Positions 6,112 to 13,707 of a DNA stretch of 15,988 bases are shown here, piece by piece. Both the position numbers and the translations under genes were made by a program. Within the stretch, counting starts at the first letter, position 1; each line of letters starts with the position of its first letter. The DNA comes from Bordetella parapertussis (GTDB lineage: Bacteria > Pseudomonadota > Gammaproteobacteria > Burkholderiales > Burkholderiaceae_A): NCBI GenBank assembly GCA_945901825.1, contig CAMDMC010000031.1, positions 1 through 15,988 on the forward strand, in the 5' to 3' direction. The notes under the pieces were generated by a model that saw nothing but the letters and a program-made list of their open reading frames with translations, searched no databases and had not been told where the DNA came from.

Positions 6112-7263
6112 TTACTGGGTTGCAGCCTTTCGTCCCCGGGCATCAAACTTCATTGACTCAGGCACGCTGGGGTCGGGCTTGGCGGGCAGGCTTCCATCAG
6201 GATTTGTGCTGTTAAGGTTGAAAACGTAGGCAATAACTTGGGCAACCGCAAAGTAAAGGTCATGGTGAATGGGCTGGTCAACTTCTGAGGTGTAGTAAAG
6301 AGCTCGCGCGAGGGGCGGCGCAGGAAAAATAGTAACGCCATGAAACTTCGCCTCTTCACGAATGCGAAAGGCAAGCTCATCCACGCCCATGGCCAAGACG
6401 ACGGGGGCGCCGTCAGAGGCGGGGTCGTAGGCCAAAGCTACCGAAAAGTGCTCGGGGTTGGTAACGACCACGTCGGCATCCTTCACTTTTTGCATCATGC
6501 GGTTGGCGGCCATCTCTCGCTGACGCTTTCGAATCTGAGACTTGACCTCGGGTCGACCCTCAACATCTTTCATTTCGTCCTTGACCTGCTGCTTGGTCAT
6601 CTTCATACGCTCGTGAAAGGAATGCTTCTGCCAAGGCACATCAATGAGGGCAATGATGATGAGGCTTGCAGCAACCACAATGGCGCAAAACCCAATAAGC
6701 TCTGCCGACTTGGCCATGGCTGGCTCCAAGGGCATTAAAGACAGCATTAAAAACTCATCGAGCTTGAGTGAAATAACGAGGTAAAGCGCGGTCGTCACGA
6801 CAGCAAACTTAAGAACGGCCTTGAAAAGTTCGACCAATGAGTTAACACCGAATATTCTCTGCAGACCAGTAAGTGGATTCATTTTGCTGAACTTCGGGGT
6901 CATAGCCTTGGGTGCAAAGTTAAATCCCCCCGTCACAATCGAGGCCGAAAAGCCGACCACCGCGCAGACAATAAAAACAGGAATAACCAAAATGAGCGAT
7001 TCAATGGCGAAGTCGGCAAAGATTTTAGGCATAAGCCGTGGCGCCTCAAGCGCCCGATAGTCGATACGAAAACCCTGAGCAAAAAGCTTGGCTGTTTCTG
7101 TAAAAAACCACGGCCCAAAGAATAAAAAAAGAGCCATGGCGCTTACCAAAACTGCAGCCGTTGGAAGTTCCTGTGAGCGCGCAATTTGCCCTTCCGAGCG
7201 CGCCTGATCAAGCCGTCTTGCAGTAGGTTCTTCGCTGCGTTCAAGGTCGGAATCGTCACCCAC
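6112..7263 (-). CDS. flhB: Flagellar type III export protein FlhB
   Basis: FlhB is the export-gate subunit that switches substrate class from rod/hook to filament proteins. The 383-aa product starts GDDSDLERSEEPTARRLDQAR and has four hydrophobic segments (about 36-55, 88-110, 145-165, 188-209). The linker KHSFHERMKMTKQQVKDEMK leads to a cytoplasmic autocleavage domain. The self-cleaving motif reads NPEH at residues 269-272, matching Salmonella numbering but with Glu in place of the usual Thr; Asn and Pro, needed for cleavage, are intact. The C-terminal domain is complete with a Pro-containing tail. The start is GTG at 7263 with AGGGTGAG upstream, 11 bp after fliR. It is the last standard flagellar gene of the run; the accessory SPOR gene starts 10 bp later. 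Confidence 0.97.
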   Translation of the reverse strand: MGDDSDLERSEEPTARRLDQARSEGQIARSQELPTAAVLVSAMALFLFFGPWFFTETAKLFAQGFRIDYRALEAPRLMPKIFADFAIESLILVIPVFIVCAVVGFSASIVTGGFNFAPKAMTPKFSKMNPLTGLQRIFGVNSLVELFKAVLKFAVVTTALYLVISLKLDEFLMLSLMPLEPAMAKSAELIGFCAIVVAASLIIIALIDVPWQKHSFHERMKMTKQQVKDEMKDVEGRPEVKSQIRKRQREMAANRMMQKVKDADVVVTNPEHFSVALAYDPASDGAPVVLAMGVDELAFRIREEAKFHGVTIFPAPPLARALYYTSEVDQPIHHDLYFAVAQVIAYVFNLNSTNPDGSLPAKPDPSVPESMKFDARGRKAATQ

Positions 7264-7274
7264 CGAGGCTCACC

Positions 7275-8048
7275 CTATTCAATCCCGAGAATCATGCGCA
7301 GATTAGAAAAGCCCGCCATCCATAGCCATTGAATGCGCTCAGCAATGGCTCCCATAGTGACGTACAGAATAAGCAAGCCCGCGATGATCGTAGCTGGAAA
7401 GCCCACCGCAAAAATATTGAGCGTTGGCGCAGCACGTGTCACCACGCCTAGGCCAATATTTACGGCAAGAAGAATGACCATCATCGGCAACGCCAGCATG
7501 ACACCGCCTGCAAACATCATGGACGACCATGCGATCAAATGGCCCATCGCATTGAGACTCAATAGACTTGTCCCGATGGGGATCATGCGAAAGCTCTCCA
7601 GAAGGAGCTCTAGCAAAAGTATATGGCCACTAAGACCGAGAAATATAAGGCTCCCAATAATGACGAAGAACTGAGAGAGCACTGGAACACTACCAATATT
7701 GGGGTCCATCATGGTGGCCATCGATAGGCCCATAGAGTTAGCAATGGTCTGACCTGCAATCACTAGGGCACCTACAACCACCTGCAGCATAAGGCCCATG
7801 AGAATGCCAAGTGCAGCCTGATTAAAAACCTCTGCAAGACCTTGGGCGGTTGTAGGATCGAGTTGCGGCCAGTCTACTAAAGGGTAAATAAACCAGGTTA
7901 GCGAAAAAGCAAAGATGACCCGAATACGCAGGGTGACCGCGCTAATGGAGAGTACTGGGGCAACCAGGAGAAGCGCAGAAATACGAATCATGGGCCAGAG
8001 TAGCTCCATGAAAAGCTCCACTACATTGGCTGCTAAGAGTGTAATCAC
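7275..8048 (-). CDS. fliR: Flagellar export gate protein FliR
   Basis: FliR is one of the three proteins (with FliP and FliQ) that build the helical export-gate core in the MS ring. The 257-aa product is hydrophobic throughout with about six membrane segments, the normal length and character for the family. Recognisable stretches are NQAALGILMGLMLQVVVGAL, GLSMATMMDPN and VNIGLGVVTRAAPTLNIFAVGFP, the last being the most conserved FliR segment. The start is GTG at 8048 with an AAGAG-like ribosome-binding site 6 nt upstream. It follows fliQ by 60 bp and precedes flhB by 11 bp. Confidence 0.96.
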   Translation of the reverse strand: MITLLAANVVELFMELLWPMIRISALLLVAPVLSISAVTLRIRVIFAFSLTWFIYPLVDWPQLDPTTAQGLAEVFNQAALGILMGLMLQVVVGALVIAGQTIANSMGLSMATMMDPNIGSVPVLSQFFVIIGSLIFLGLSGHILLLELLLESFRMIPIGTSLLSLNAMGHLIAWSSMMFAGGVMLALPMMVILLAVNIGLGVVTRAAPTLNIFAVGFPATIIAGLLILYVTMGAIAERIQWLWMAGFSNLRMILGIE

Positions 8049-8108
8049 GGCAGTCTCTTGGGCCAGAAATTTTTAAAGGGCATGGTCTGCCTGAGGCCAG
8101 ATAAGGAG

Positions 8109-8378
8109 CTAGCTGAAAAGCCCGGGGATACGTTCAAAGATAGATCGAGTGAAATCAACCATGATGTTGATCTGCCATCCCCCAAAGATCGACAGGGCAA
8201 TGCCCACAAAAATAAGCTTAGGAACAAAAGTTAGTGTCATTTCATTGATGGACGTCGCCGCCTGAAAAATGCCCACCAGAAGACCGAGTGCAAGAGCAAC
8301 GGCAAGAAGAGGGAGCGAGACCAATAAAGTCACCATCAAAGCCTGTCGAGCAAGGTCGACGATTGCAGCAGAGTCCAC
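8109..8378 (-). CDS. fliQ: Flagellar export gate protein FliQ
   Basis: FliQ is the small two-helix subunit that packs around the FliP-FliR core. The 89 aa are full length for the family. Helix 1 spans about 13-36 and helix 2 about 50-70, separated by the conserved FQAATSINEMTLTFVPKL segment. The start is GTG at 8378 with GGAAG 4 nt and AAGGA 11 nt upstream. The 95-bp gap to fliP is long for a fliPQR block and carries extensive inverted repeats that can hide the AAGGA site (see the regulatory entry). Confidence 0.95.
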   Translation of the reverse strand: MDSAAIVDLARQALMVTLLVSLPLLAVALALGLLVGIFQAATSINEMTLTFVPKLIFVGIALSIFGGWQINIMVDFTRSIFERIPGLFS

Positions 8379-8386
8379 GGTTCTTC

Positions 8387-8483
8387 CATTCCTTAGAAAT
8401 TGGTTTACATAGAGCCGTCAAACTTCTGACGGCCTAGGTTACTAACAGCAAAACTTAGGCCATGCTGTTTTATCTAAGGAATG
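8387..8483 (-). promoter_or_regulatory. Structured fliP-fliQ leader: helix pairing fliP stop with fliQ RBS
   Basis: CATTCCTTAGA (plus 8387-8397) and TCTAAGGAATG (8473-8483) are exact 11-bp inverted repeats. In the transcript the 5' arm contains the last codons and stop of fliP and the 3' arm contains the AAGGA of fliQ. Inside this closing helix lie a perfect 7-bp hairpin, GCCGTCA/TGACGGC (8414-8433, 6-nt loop), and a second 9-of-10 pairing (8431-8440 with 8452-8461); these two share 8431-8433 and cannot both form fully. The layout fits translational coupling of fliQ to fliP. Sequence pairing is observed; function is inferred. Confidence 0.55.
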
Positions 8484-9220
8484 ACAAAGCTTCCTGCCAT
8501 GGAGCCCATAATGAGGCTCCAGCCATCAACAAGAACAAAGAGCATGAGCTTAAAAGGCATGGAAATCATCATGGGCGAAACCATCATCATGCCCATCGAC
8601 ATCAATACACTAGCAACAACAAAATCAATTACAACAAAGGGAATGTAGATTAAGAAGCCAATGGTGAATGCGCTTTTTAGTTCTGAGGTAATGAAAGCAG
8701 GAACAAGGGTTGAAAACGGCACCTGATCGGCACTTAGGACGTTCGTCTGCCGCGAAATCTCTACGAACATCGCAATGTCGGTCTCTCGCGTCTGCGCAAG
8801 CATAAAAGCTCGAATAGGTTCTTGGGCATTGGCCAAAGCCTGGTCGAAAGGCATTTGTTGCTGTAGGTATGGCACCACGGCATTGTCGTAAACCTGACTA
8901 AGCACTGGAGCCATGATGAAAATGGTCAGAAAGAGTGCAAGGCCTATAAGAATCTGATTGGGTGGTGTCTGCGGTGTGCCCAAGGCCTGGCGAAGGATGG
9001 ACATCACAATAATGATCCTTACGAAAGAGGTCATCATTAATAAGAGCGAAGGTAAAAGTGAAAGTACTGTTAGCAGCGCAAGCAGTTCAAGGGTAAGGCT
9101 GTAACGCGAGCCCTGCACCTCGACAACGGGAAGGCCCTGAGCAAATGCGGGGTCAGCCAAACCAAACGCAAGACCAAAACCTAGGGCTAAAGCCGAGAAA
9201 AGGGTGCCTGTTGACCTCAT
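8474..9220 (-). CDS. fliP: Flagellar export gate protein FliP
   Basis: FliP is the main pore-forming subunit of the export gate. From the chosen start it is 248 aa with a cleavable signal peptide (RSTGTLFSALALGFG... ADPAFA, cleavage near residue 27-28), as is usual for FliP. Family segments are clear: LLPSLLLMMTSFVRIIIVMS, RQALGTPQTPPNQILIGLAL and YIPFVVIDFVVASVLMSMGM. The Met cluster MGMMM corresponds to the methionine gasket of the pore, and the end (FKLMLFVLVDGWSLI) is typical. An in-frame ATG at 9256 would add 12 residues. I prefer 9220 because it puts the charged residue at the signal-peptide start and gives the ATGA overlap with the fliO stop, implying coupled translation. The 95-bp spacer after it is unusual. 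Confidence 0.95.
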   Translation of the reverse strand: MRSTGTLFSALALGFGLAFGLADPAFAQGLPVVEVQGSRYSLTLELLALLTVLSLLPSLLLMMTSFVRIIIVMSILRQALGTPQTPPNQILIGLALFLTIFIMAPVLSQVYDNAVVPYLQQQMPFDQALANAQEPIRAFMLAQTRETDIAMFVEISRQTNVLSADQVPFSTLVPAFITSELKSAFTIGFLIYIPFVVIDFVVASVLMSMGMMMVSPMMISMPFKLMLFVLVDGWSLIMGSMAGSFVIP

Positions 9221-9735
9221 GATCGCCCCAACAGGCGTCGCAGGTTCATGCCCCATGAACCTAAACTGCCTGAAAAACTTGGGGTCTTACTTGCTGCAGA
9301 CAATGGCCTGGACCCCGAGCTTAGGCCTGACATAACTTGAGCAAAGCTCACCGAACGCGTTGTCTGGTCGCTTGAACTCAGCTCTCCAGTCGACGAGGTT
9401 GGGCGATTCTCCCCATTTACAGACAAGCTCTCAGCAAGCTGGCTACTACCGGTACCCGGAGGCTCAGACAACCTCCACTCCGCCAGGGTCACCATCGCTC
9501 CGGCCGAAACGCCAACAAGAATTTCCCGATCCTTTACCTTCAGAAGAACGATTTTCTGACGTGCACCTGCAGGCATGGTCTCAAGGTGTTTAATCTGTCG
9601 ATCATTCGACAGTCCACCCGAAAGCCCCTGCATGCGTTTCAAAGCAAAAAGAAGAACGGCCAAAAGTCCGATTACGAGCAGAAAGCTGCTGGCAAGGCCG
9701 AGCAGATCCACCCCGGGAGGAAGTCCGGAAGTCAT
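9217..9735 (-). CDS. fliO: Flagellar export assembly protein FliO
   Basis: FliO is a small membrane protein that helps FliP assemble into the export gate. The 172-aa product has one membrane helix (about 13-33, LASSFLLVIGLLAVLLFAL), then the conserved cytoplasmic segment KHLETMPAGARQKIVLLKVKD and REILVGVSAGAMVTL typical of FliO. The last ~80 residues are Ser/Gly/Pro-rich, probably disordered, and end in basic RRLLGRS. The ATG at 9735 has only a weak GAG-type ribosome-binding site, 21 bp after fliN. The stop codon overlaps the fliP start in an ATGA arrangement. Confidence 0.92.
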   Translation of the reverse strand: MTSGLPPGVDLLGLASSFLLVIGLLAVLLFALKRMQGLSGGLSNDRQIKHLETMPAGARQKIVLLKVKDREILVGVSAGAMVTLAEWRLSEPPGTGSSQLAESLSVNGENRPTSSTGELSSSDQTTRSVSFAQVMSGLSSGSRPLSAASKTPSFSGSLGSWGMNLRRLLGRS

Positions 9736-9756
9736 ATCAGTCTCGAAGGGGTTGGG

Positions 9757-10086
9757 CTAGAGTTGCTTAAGGCGCTCGGCAGCCGGAACAACCCGGGTAA
9801 GCCGAATACCGTAGCGGTCGTTCACCAGAACGATCTCGCCCTGGGCAACAACGGTGCTGTTGACCAGCAGATCGAGAGGCTCGCCCGCAAGCCGGTCGAG
9901 CTCCACAACGCTGCCCTGTGAGAGCCGAAGCAGGTCGCGAATTTTCAAGGATGCCCTGCCAACCTCAATGGAGATGGTGACGGGGATATTCTGAAGGACC
10001 TCGGGGTTAATCTGCCCCGCCTCGGCGCCTTCAAGAAGCTCCTCACCTTCCGGTGTGGCTTGATCTTCTGCAGTGTTATTTTCCAT
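9757..10086 (-). CDS. fliN: Flagellar switch protein FliN
   Basis: FliN, with FliM and FliG, forms the cytoplasmic C-ring that controls rotation direction and receives export substrates. The 109-aa product has an acidic N-terminal tail (about 1-25) and a C-terminal SpoA domain (about 28-106). The domain is recognisable by NIPVTISIEVGRASLKIRDL, GSVVELDRLAGEPLDLLVN and VAQGEIVLVNDRYGIRLT. The length fits the short, single-domain FliN class. AGGA lies 7 nt before the ATG at 10086. It sits 9 bp after fliM and 21 bp before fliO, as in many proteobacterial fliLMNOPQR operons. Confidence 0.97.
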   Translation of the reverse strand: MENNTAEDQATPEGEELLEGAEAGQINPEVLQNIPVTISIEVGRASLKIRDLLRLSQGSVVELDRLAGEPLDLLVNSTVVAQGEIVLVNDRYGIRLTRVVPAAERLKQL

Positions 10087-10095
10087 CTTGCTTTC

Positions 10096-11100
10096 CTATC
10101 GCGTCTGTACTTGGCCGGTGACATCCAAGGCGTCTTTAATTTGAATCGCCATCTGGGTGTCGACAACTCCTACCTCAGCATCAAACGTGCCAATAGTGCA
10201 GATATTCACGCGAGCAGTATCGGGCTTCTTGAAATACAAGACATCGCCAATTCTTAAGTTTTGAAGAGAGTGCAGGGTTGTCTGAACTTGACCCAGCATA
10301 ACCTGAAGCTCCAACGATGCCTCGTAAGTGGCCGCTTTAAGCTGATCTCGCCAGACCTTCTCAGAGCTCTCATTGCCATCGCCTGTCTGCACGCGACTGC
10401 GCAGAACATCGCGAATGGGCTTTAACGAGGCATACGGGTGAACCAGGTCGATGAACTTGTCTTTTGAATTGTCAATTTCAAAACGACTTAGGACGATGAG
10501 GTCGTTTTCATCGGCAATTTGCGCAAACTGCGGATTAATCTCGGAGTTTGCAAGCTCAAGGTCGAGCTTAAGAACCGGTGCCCAGGCCTCTTTAAGCGAC
10601 CTGTAGAAGACTTCAAGAATGATGCTAATGACACGCGATTCCGTCGGCGTAAAAAGCCGAGTGGGCGGCAGAGGCCCTTTGGCCATTCCACTGGTCCCAA
10701 AACCACCAAAAAAGACATCGAGCGACTGAAAAATAACCTGGGGCTCGATCACAATAAGTGAGAACCCACGCAACGGGTTCATACGAACCATATTCACTGA
10801 AAGCGGGGGCTTGAGCATTTTTAAGTAATCGCCGTAGCGAACAATTTCAGACTTAAGCGGTGAAATTTTGGGTGTGGATCGCAAGACCTCAACGAGACCA
10901 AGACGGAACAAGCGCAGAAAACGCTCGTTGATCATCTCAATGGCGCCCACGTTAATGCCCAGGGTGCTGTCCTCGCTGGCAAGGTCGTGCTTGCGAACGC
11001 GAACACGGGTGTTGTAACCCGTATCAACCGCAATGGTGCCGTCCTCTACCGCCTCTTGCAGGGCGGAGAGTTCTTCTTCACTTAAGAGTCCGGTTGACAT
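10096..11100 (-). CDS. fliM: Flagellar motor switch protein FliM
   Basis: FliM is the C-ring subunit that binds phospho-CheY and couples it to FliG. The 334-aa product is full length. The N-terminal CheY-binding peptide is present as LLSEEELSALQEAV (5-18), a variant of the usual LSQxEIDALL. The middle CheC-like domain (about 45-230) contains the GGFG at 132-135 that corresponds to the GGXG motif used for FliG contact. The C-terminal SpoA domain spans about 252-325. The ATG at 11100 has no clear Shine-Dalgarno sequence in the preceding 20 bases, yet the CheY-binding motif right after it supports this start. The 82-bp gap after fliL holds a strong hairpin. Confidence 0.97.
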   Translation of the reverse strand: MSTGLLSEEELSALQEAVEDGTIAVDTGYNTRVRVRKHDLASEDSTLGINVGAIEMINERFLRLFRLGLVEVLRSTPKISPLKSEIVRYGDYLKMLKPPLSVNMVRMNPLRGFSLIVIEPQVIFQSLDVFFGGFGTSGMAKGPLPPTRLFTPTESRVISIILEVFYRSLKEAWAPVLKLDLELANSEINPQFAQIADENDLIVLSRFEIDNSKDKFIDLVHPYASLKPIRDVLRSRVQTGDGNESSEKVWRDQLKAATYEASLELQVMLGQVQTTLHSLQNLRIGDVLYFKKPDTARVNICTIGTFDAEVGVVDTQMAIQIKDALDVTGQVQTR

Positions 11101-11142
11101 GGGTTCGCAGTTAAATGTGTCTAAGCGTTGGGGGTCAGTGGC

Positions 11143-11177
11143 TTAACGACCTGGGACGCGCGTCCGCAGGCCGTTAA
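11143..11177 (-). promoter_or_regulatory. Strong hairpin between fliL and fliM
   Basis: This is a 35-nt imperfect inverted repeat: TTAACG...CGTTAA at the ends, CCTG/CAGG inside, and GGACGCGCGTCC (11154-11165) as a perfect 12-bp palindrome at the centre. About 14 pairs form with one mismatch and one bulge. No T-run follows in the direction of transcription. It is more likely an mRNA-processing or stability element than a terminator; it could also be a protein site on DNA. Confidence 0.6.
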
Positions 11178-11182
11178 AGTGC

Positions 11183-11827
11183 CTACTGAATAATGAATTC
11201 CGTAAATAGAACCTGCTCGATACCACCAAAATCCTCATAACGTTCAAGCACGGAGTTCATGGCGAGCCGAATTTTTTCTGCAAGCTCAATGCGGAAGGTG
11301 GGCTTGTCAATATCAGCCTCTGTGACCTGTCGAAGGACATCCAGCGAGGCCGACCTTAGGGCAAACTCATGCTTATCCATGTTGGTGAGCACCTTGTCGT
11401 CGTAGTGCGTCATGATGGCCACAGTGACGGACATCACCTTACGAGATGCTGCAACGTTGGCAATAAGAGGCCGACTCATCTCTTTGTAACGGCTCTCGAA
11501 CTTGGTGACATCGGGTTCCGACTTAATCTGCTTTTCCGGTCCCTCGGGCGTCTCTTTCACATTCGGGAGTGGTTTACCATCGGGGCCAAGCTTAGGCTCA
11601 CCCTCGGCGCCACCTTCGGCCGTCTCGGCTGCAGCCTTCTCTTCCTCGGCCTTCTTCAATAGTTCTTCAACCGACTCTTGCTCGGGTTCACTGAAAAAGC
11701 CTGTAACGGCCAGCGTTCCAATAATGGAGCCAACCACCAACAAAAGAATGACCACCACCAGAACGATGATCATGATTAGCGGACTTTTTTTCTTTCCGCC
11801 TTCTTCAGCTTGTTGTTCGTCAGCCAT
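11183..11827 (-). CDS. fliL: Flagellar basal-body protein FliL
   Basis: FliL is an inner-membrane protein that surrounds or supports stator units. The 214-aa product has a short Lys-rich cytoplasmic start, one membrane helix (about 16-44, PLIMIIVLVVVILLLVVGSI), then an unusually long Glu/Lys/Pro-rich linker (about 48-105). The conserved periplasmic domain follows (about 108-214), ending in the family-typical VLFTEFIIQ. The linker makes it longer than the roughly 150-170 residues common in the family. AAGGA lies about 8 nt before the ATG at 11827, 41 bp after fliK. FliL partners PomAB-type stators in Vibrio, which agrees with the stator genes here. Confidence 0.93.
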   Translation of the reverse strand: MADEQQAEEGGKKKSPLIMIIVLVVVILLLVVGSIIGTLAVTGFFSEPEQESVEELLKKAEEEKAAAETAEGGAEGEPKLGPDGKPLPNVKETPEGPEKQIKSEPDVTKFESRYKEMSRPLIANVAASRKVMSVTVAIMTHYDDKVLTNMDKHEFALRSASLDVLRQVTEADIDKPTFRIELAEKIRLAMNSVLERYEDFGGIEQVLFTEFIIQ

Positions 11828-11868
11828 TTTAAAAATCCTTCCAGTCTTTAAATCACGTTTAAACCCAA

Positions 11869-13539
11869 TTAAACCAGTACATCCAGGGATCCATCATGTG
11901 ATGGACGGGTAACAACCTTCTCTAGTTCAACATCCTCTCCCTCGCGGGCATCGAGTTGTCTTCGAGCCGATGCCTGAGAGTTCTGCTGGGAAAGGGATTC
12001 CCTTGACCGCTCCTGTCGATCTCCGCCAACGTTCATGGAAGCAACGGTTATGCCAGCGCGTTCGAGGGCTTCCCGAAGCCTGGGTAAGCTGTCTTGAAGA
12101 AGGTCCTTGGTCATTGCCTGTCCAGCCTTAAAAGAAGCTTCAAGCTCCCCTTTCTTAAATTCCATCTCCACTTTAATCGACCCGAGATCGCCAGGCTCAA
12201 GGTTTAGCTCCACCTTCCAGTTGCCCTGGCTAATCTGTTGTAGAAGTCGTTGCCCCAAAATATCGCCAAATCGCTGGCTTAATTGCGCCGAAAAGGCCCT
12301 TGCGGTTCCACCGGTTCCGTCTTGTCGCCCACTCGTATCACCGCCCAATCCCCTGCCCGAGCTATCGCCCATGGAGGCCTGAAGGCCGAATGCCCCTGAC
12401 GCTGAAGGGCCTGACGAGAGAGCCAATCGGTCAAAGGGGTTTGACAACTCGCTAGCAAACTCCGAAAGGTCGATGGATTCAAAGCCAAGCGGGCCCGCTA
12501 CTCCAACATCCTTCAAAAGTGCCGTCTTCATCATGGACTCATTGGCCATGGCGCGCTCGGCCGCCTTGCCCATGAGCATTTCTTTCAGAGCTCCGGGTCC
12601 CAAAAGCTTCTCAATTTTAGACAGGGCATCGGAGGACCTGGCGGAACTCTCTGCTGAAGGCTGGCCGTCCTTCGTTGCTCGATCAGAAAGGGACTGCTCC
12701 AGCCCCGAGCCATCAGCCTTAAGCCCAGCACTAGCCTGCCCCAGCGATGCACTGTTTGTCAGCTCACTTGAGCCAGCAACCTGGCCTCGCAAGGAGAGCC
12801 AGCGGCTGGTTGCGTCATCCAGTGCTACGGTCTGAAGCCCCAAAAGCTGAGTCGCATCCGAACCTTCGGCTAAGTGCCCACCATCAACCCCTTTGTGCTC
12901 GGACATCAGAGGAGTGGTCAGCCCTGCCACCCCCATGAGTAGCCCTGCTGTCACATCACCCTGTACGAGCGACGCATCGGCCTGGTTCTCACCGAAGAGG
13001 CCATCGGCCTGAAGCTCAGCCATCAGGGTCTTTATGGCATCGGGTGAAAGCCCAAGCTCTTTGGCGTAGCTAAGAATCTCTGCCTCTCCTGGCGCAGGGC
13101 CCGCAGTAATGATTGAAACAGTGTCCGAAAGCTGGGAGGATTTTAAAACCTTGCCATCGGTCCCCGCGAGCGCATTTGTTCCCTCGGAAAGCTGCAGGGC
13201 TCTAAGTAAGCGAAGAAGCTGCACCCGTGCCGCGGCGCTTACAGTCTGCTTAGGCGCCTCAGCGCCTTCTTTGCCTGAACCAGTTGGGGGATCGTCAACA
13301 GTCCGGGCCTGGTCCGAATGAGCGTTTTCAGACCTCTCCCTTGATCGGGGCGCAGGGTCTTGGGCGGCAGGTTCTTGCCGCTCGGGCTCCCGTGGTTTAT
13401 GAACTCTGGCAAAGATTTTGCTGAAGTCTTCCTTTACAGCGGGCGGCTTCACAGGCTCGACAAGCAGTCTGTCTACTGCGAGTGCCTTGGTATCCAACAA
13501 CGTTAAGCCGCTGGGGTTCTGGAGATCGGAAATGGGCAT
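11869..13539 (-). CDS. fliK: Flagellar hook-length control protein FliK
   Basis: FliK is the secreted ruler that sets hook length and triggers the FlhB substrate switch. This 556-aa product has a long, Ser/Ala/Gly-rich, low-conservation body (a known FliK property) and a C-terminal hook-control domain (roughly 425-505). The domain shows GNWKVELNLEPGDLGSIKVE followed by FKAGQAMTKDLLQDSLPRLR and LERAGITVASMNV. A Gln/Ser/Arg-rich tail follows. An in-frame TTG at 13545 would add two residues. TTAGG lies 4 nt before that TTG and about 10 nt before the ATG at 13539; I chose ATG but the start is not certain. It is the first gene of the minus-strand run, about 35 nt downstream of a predicted sigma-54 start site. 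Confidence 0.9.
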   Translation of the reverse strand: MPISDLQNPSGLTLLDTKALAVDRLLVEPVKPPAVKEDFSKIFARVHKPREPERQEPAAQDPAPRSRERSENAHSDQARTVDDPPTGSGKEGAEAPKQTVSAAARVQLLRLLRALQLSEGTNALAGTDGKVLKSSQLSDTVSIITAGPAPGEAEILSYAKELGLSPDAIKTLMAELQADGLFGENQADASLVQGDVTAGLLMGVAGLTTPLMSEHKGVDGGHLAEGSDATQLLGLQTVALDDATSRWLSLRGQVAGSSELTNSASLGQASAGLKADGSGLEQSLSDRATKDGQPSAESSARSSDALSKIEKLLGPGALKEMLMGKAAERAMANESMMKTALLKDVGVAGPLGFESIDLSEFASELSNPFDRLALSSGPSASGAFGLQASMGDSSGRGLGGDTSGRQDGTGGTARAFSAQLSQRFGDILGQRLLQQISQGNWKVELNLEPGDLGSIKVEMEFKKGELEASFKAGQAMTKDLLQDSLPRLREALERAGITVASMNVGGDRQERSRESLSQQNSQASARRQLDAREGEDVELEKVVTRPSHDGSLDVLV

Positions 13540-13584
13540 AAACAATCAACCTAAGATTCGTCGTGGGCAGGGTGTCGGAAAACC

Positions 13585-13600
13585 AGCAAATTCCGCGCCA
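13585..13600 (-). promoter_or_regulatory. Sigma-54 promoter for the fliK operon
   Basis: On the minus strand the sequence reads TGGCGCGGAATTTGCT, matching the sigma-54 consensus TGGCACG-N4-TTGCW at all but one position and with the required GG-N10-GC spacing. The predicted start is near 13574, about 35 nt before fliK. Such promoters need an enhancer-binding activator (FleQ/FlrA/FlrC type in polar flagellates), not encoded in this window. Confidence 0.8.
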
Positions 13601-13683
13601 TGCAAAAAGCGGCGAGAGCATGCCGGCCCGGTAACTCGATGAGGCCTGCACATGGCTCACGGCCCTCACGCCAACACAGCCTA

Positions 13684-13699
13684 TGGCATAGCGGTTGCT
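13684..13699 (+). promoter_or_regulatory. Sigma-54 promoter for flhA-flhF
   Basis: TGGCATAGCGGTTGCT has the GG-N10-GC spacing and good -24/-12 boxes (TGGCA; TTGCT). The predicted start is near 13710, giving a leader of about 69 nt before flhA. It points away from the fliK promoter 84 bp to the left, leaving room between them for a shared activator site, though I saw no convincing activator motif. Confidence 0.8.
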
Positions 13700-13707
13700 T
13701 AGTCTTC

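Noticed and set aside
9221..9256. Longer fliP start at the ATG at 9256
   Set aside because: It would place 12 residues including Glu before a normal signal peptide and lose the ATGA overlap with fliO; the start at 9220 fits the family better.
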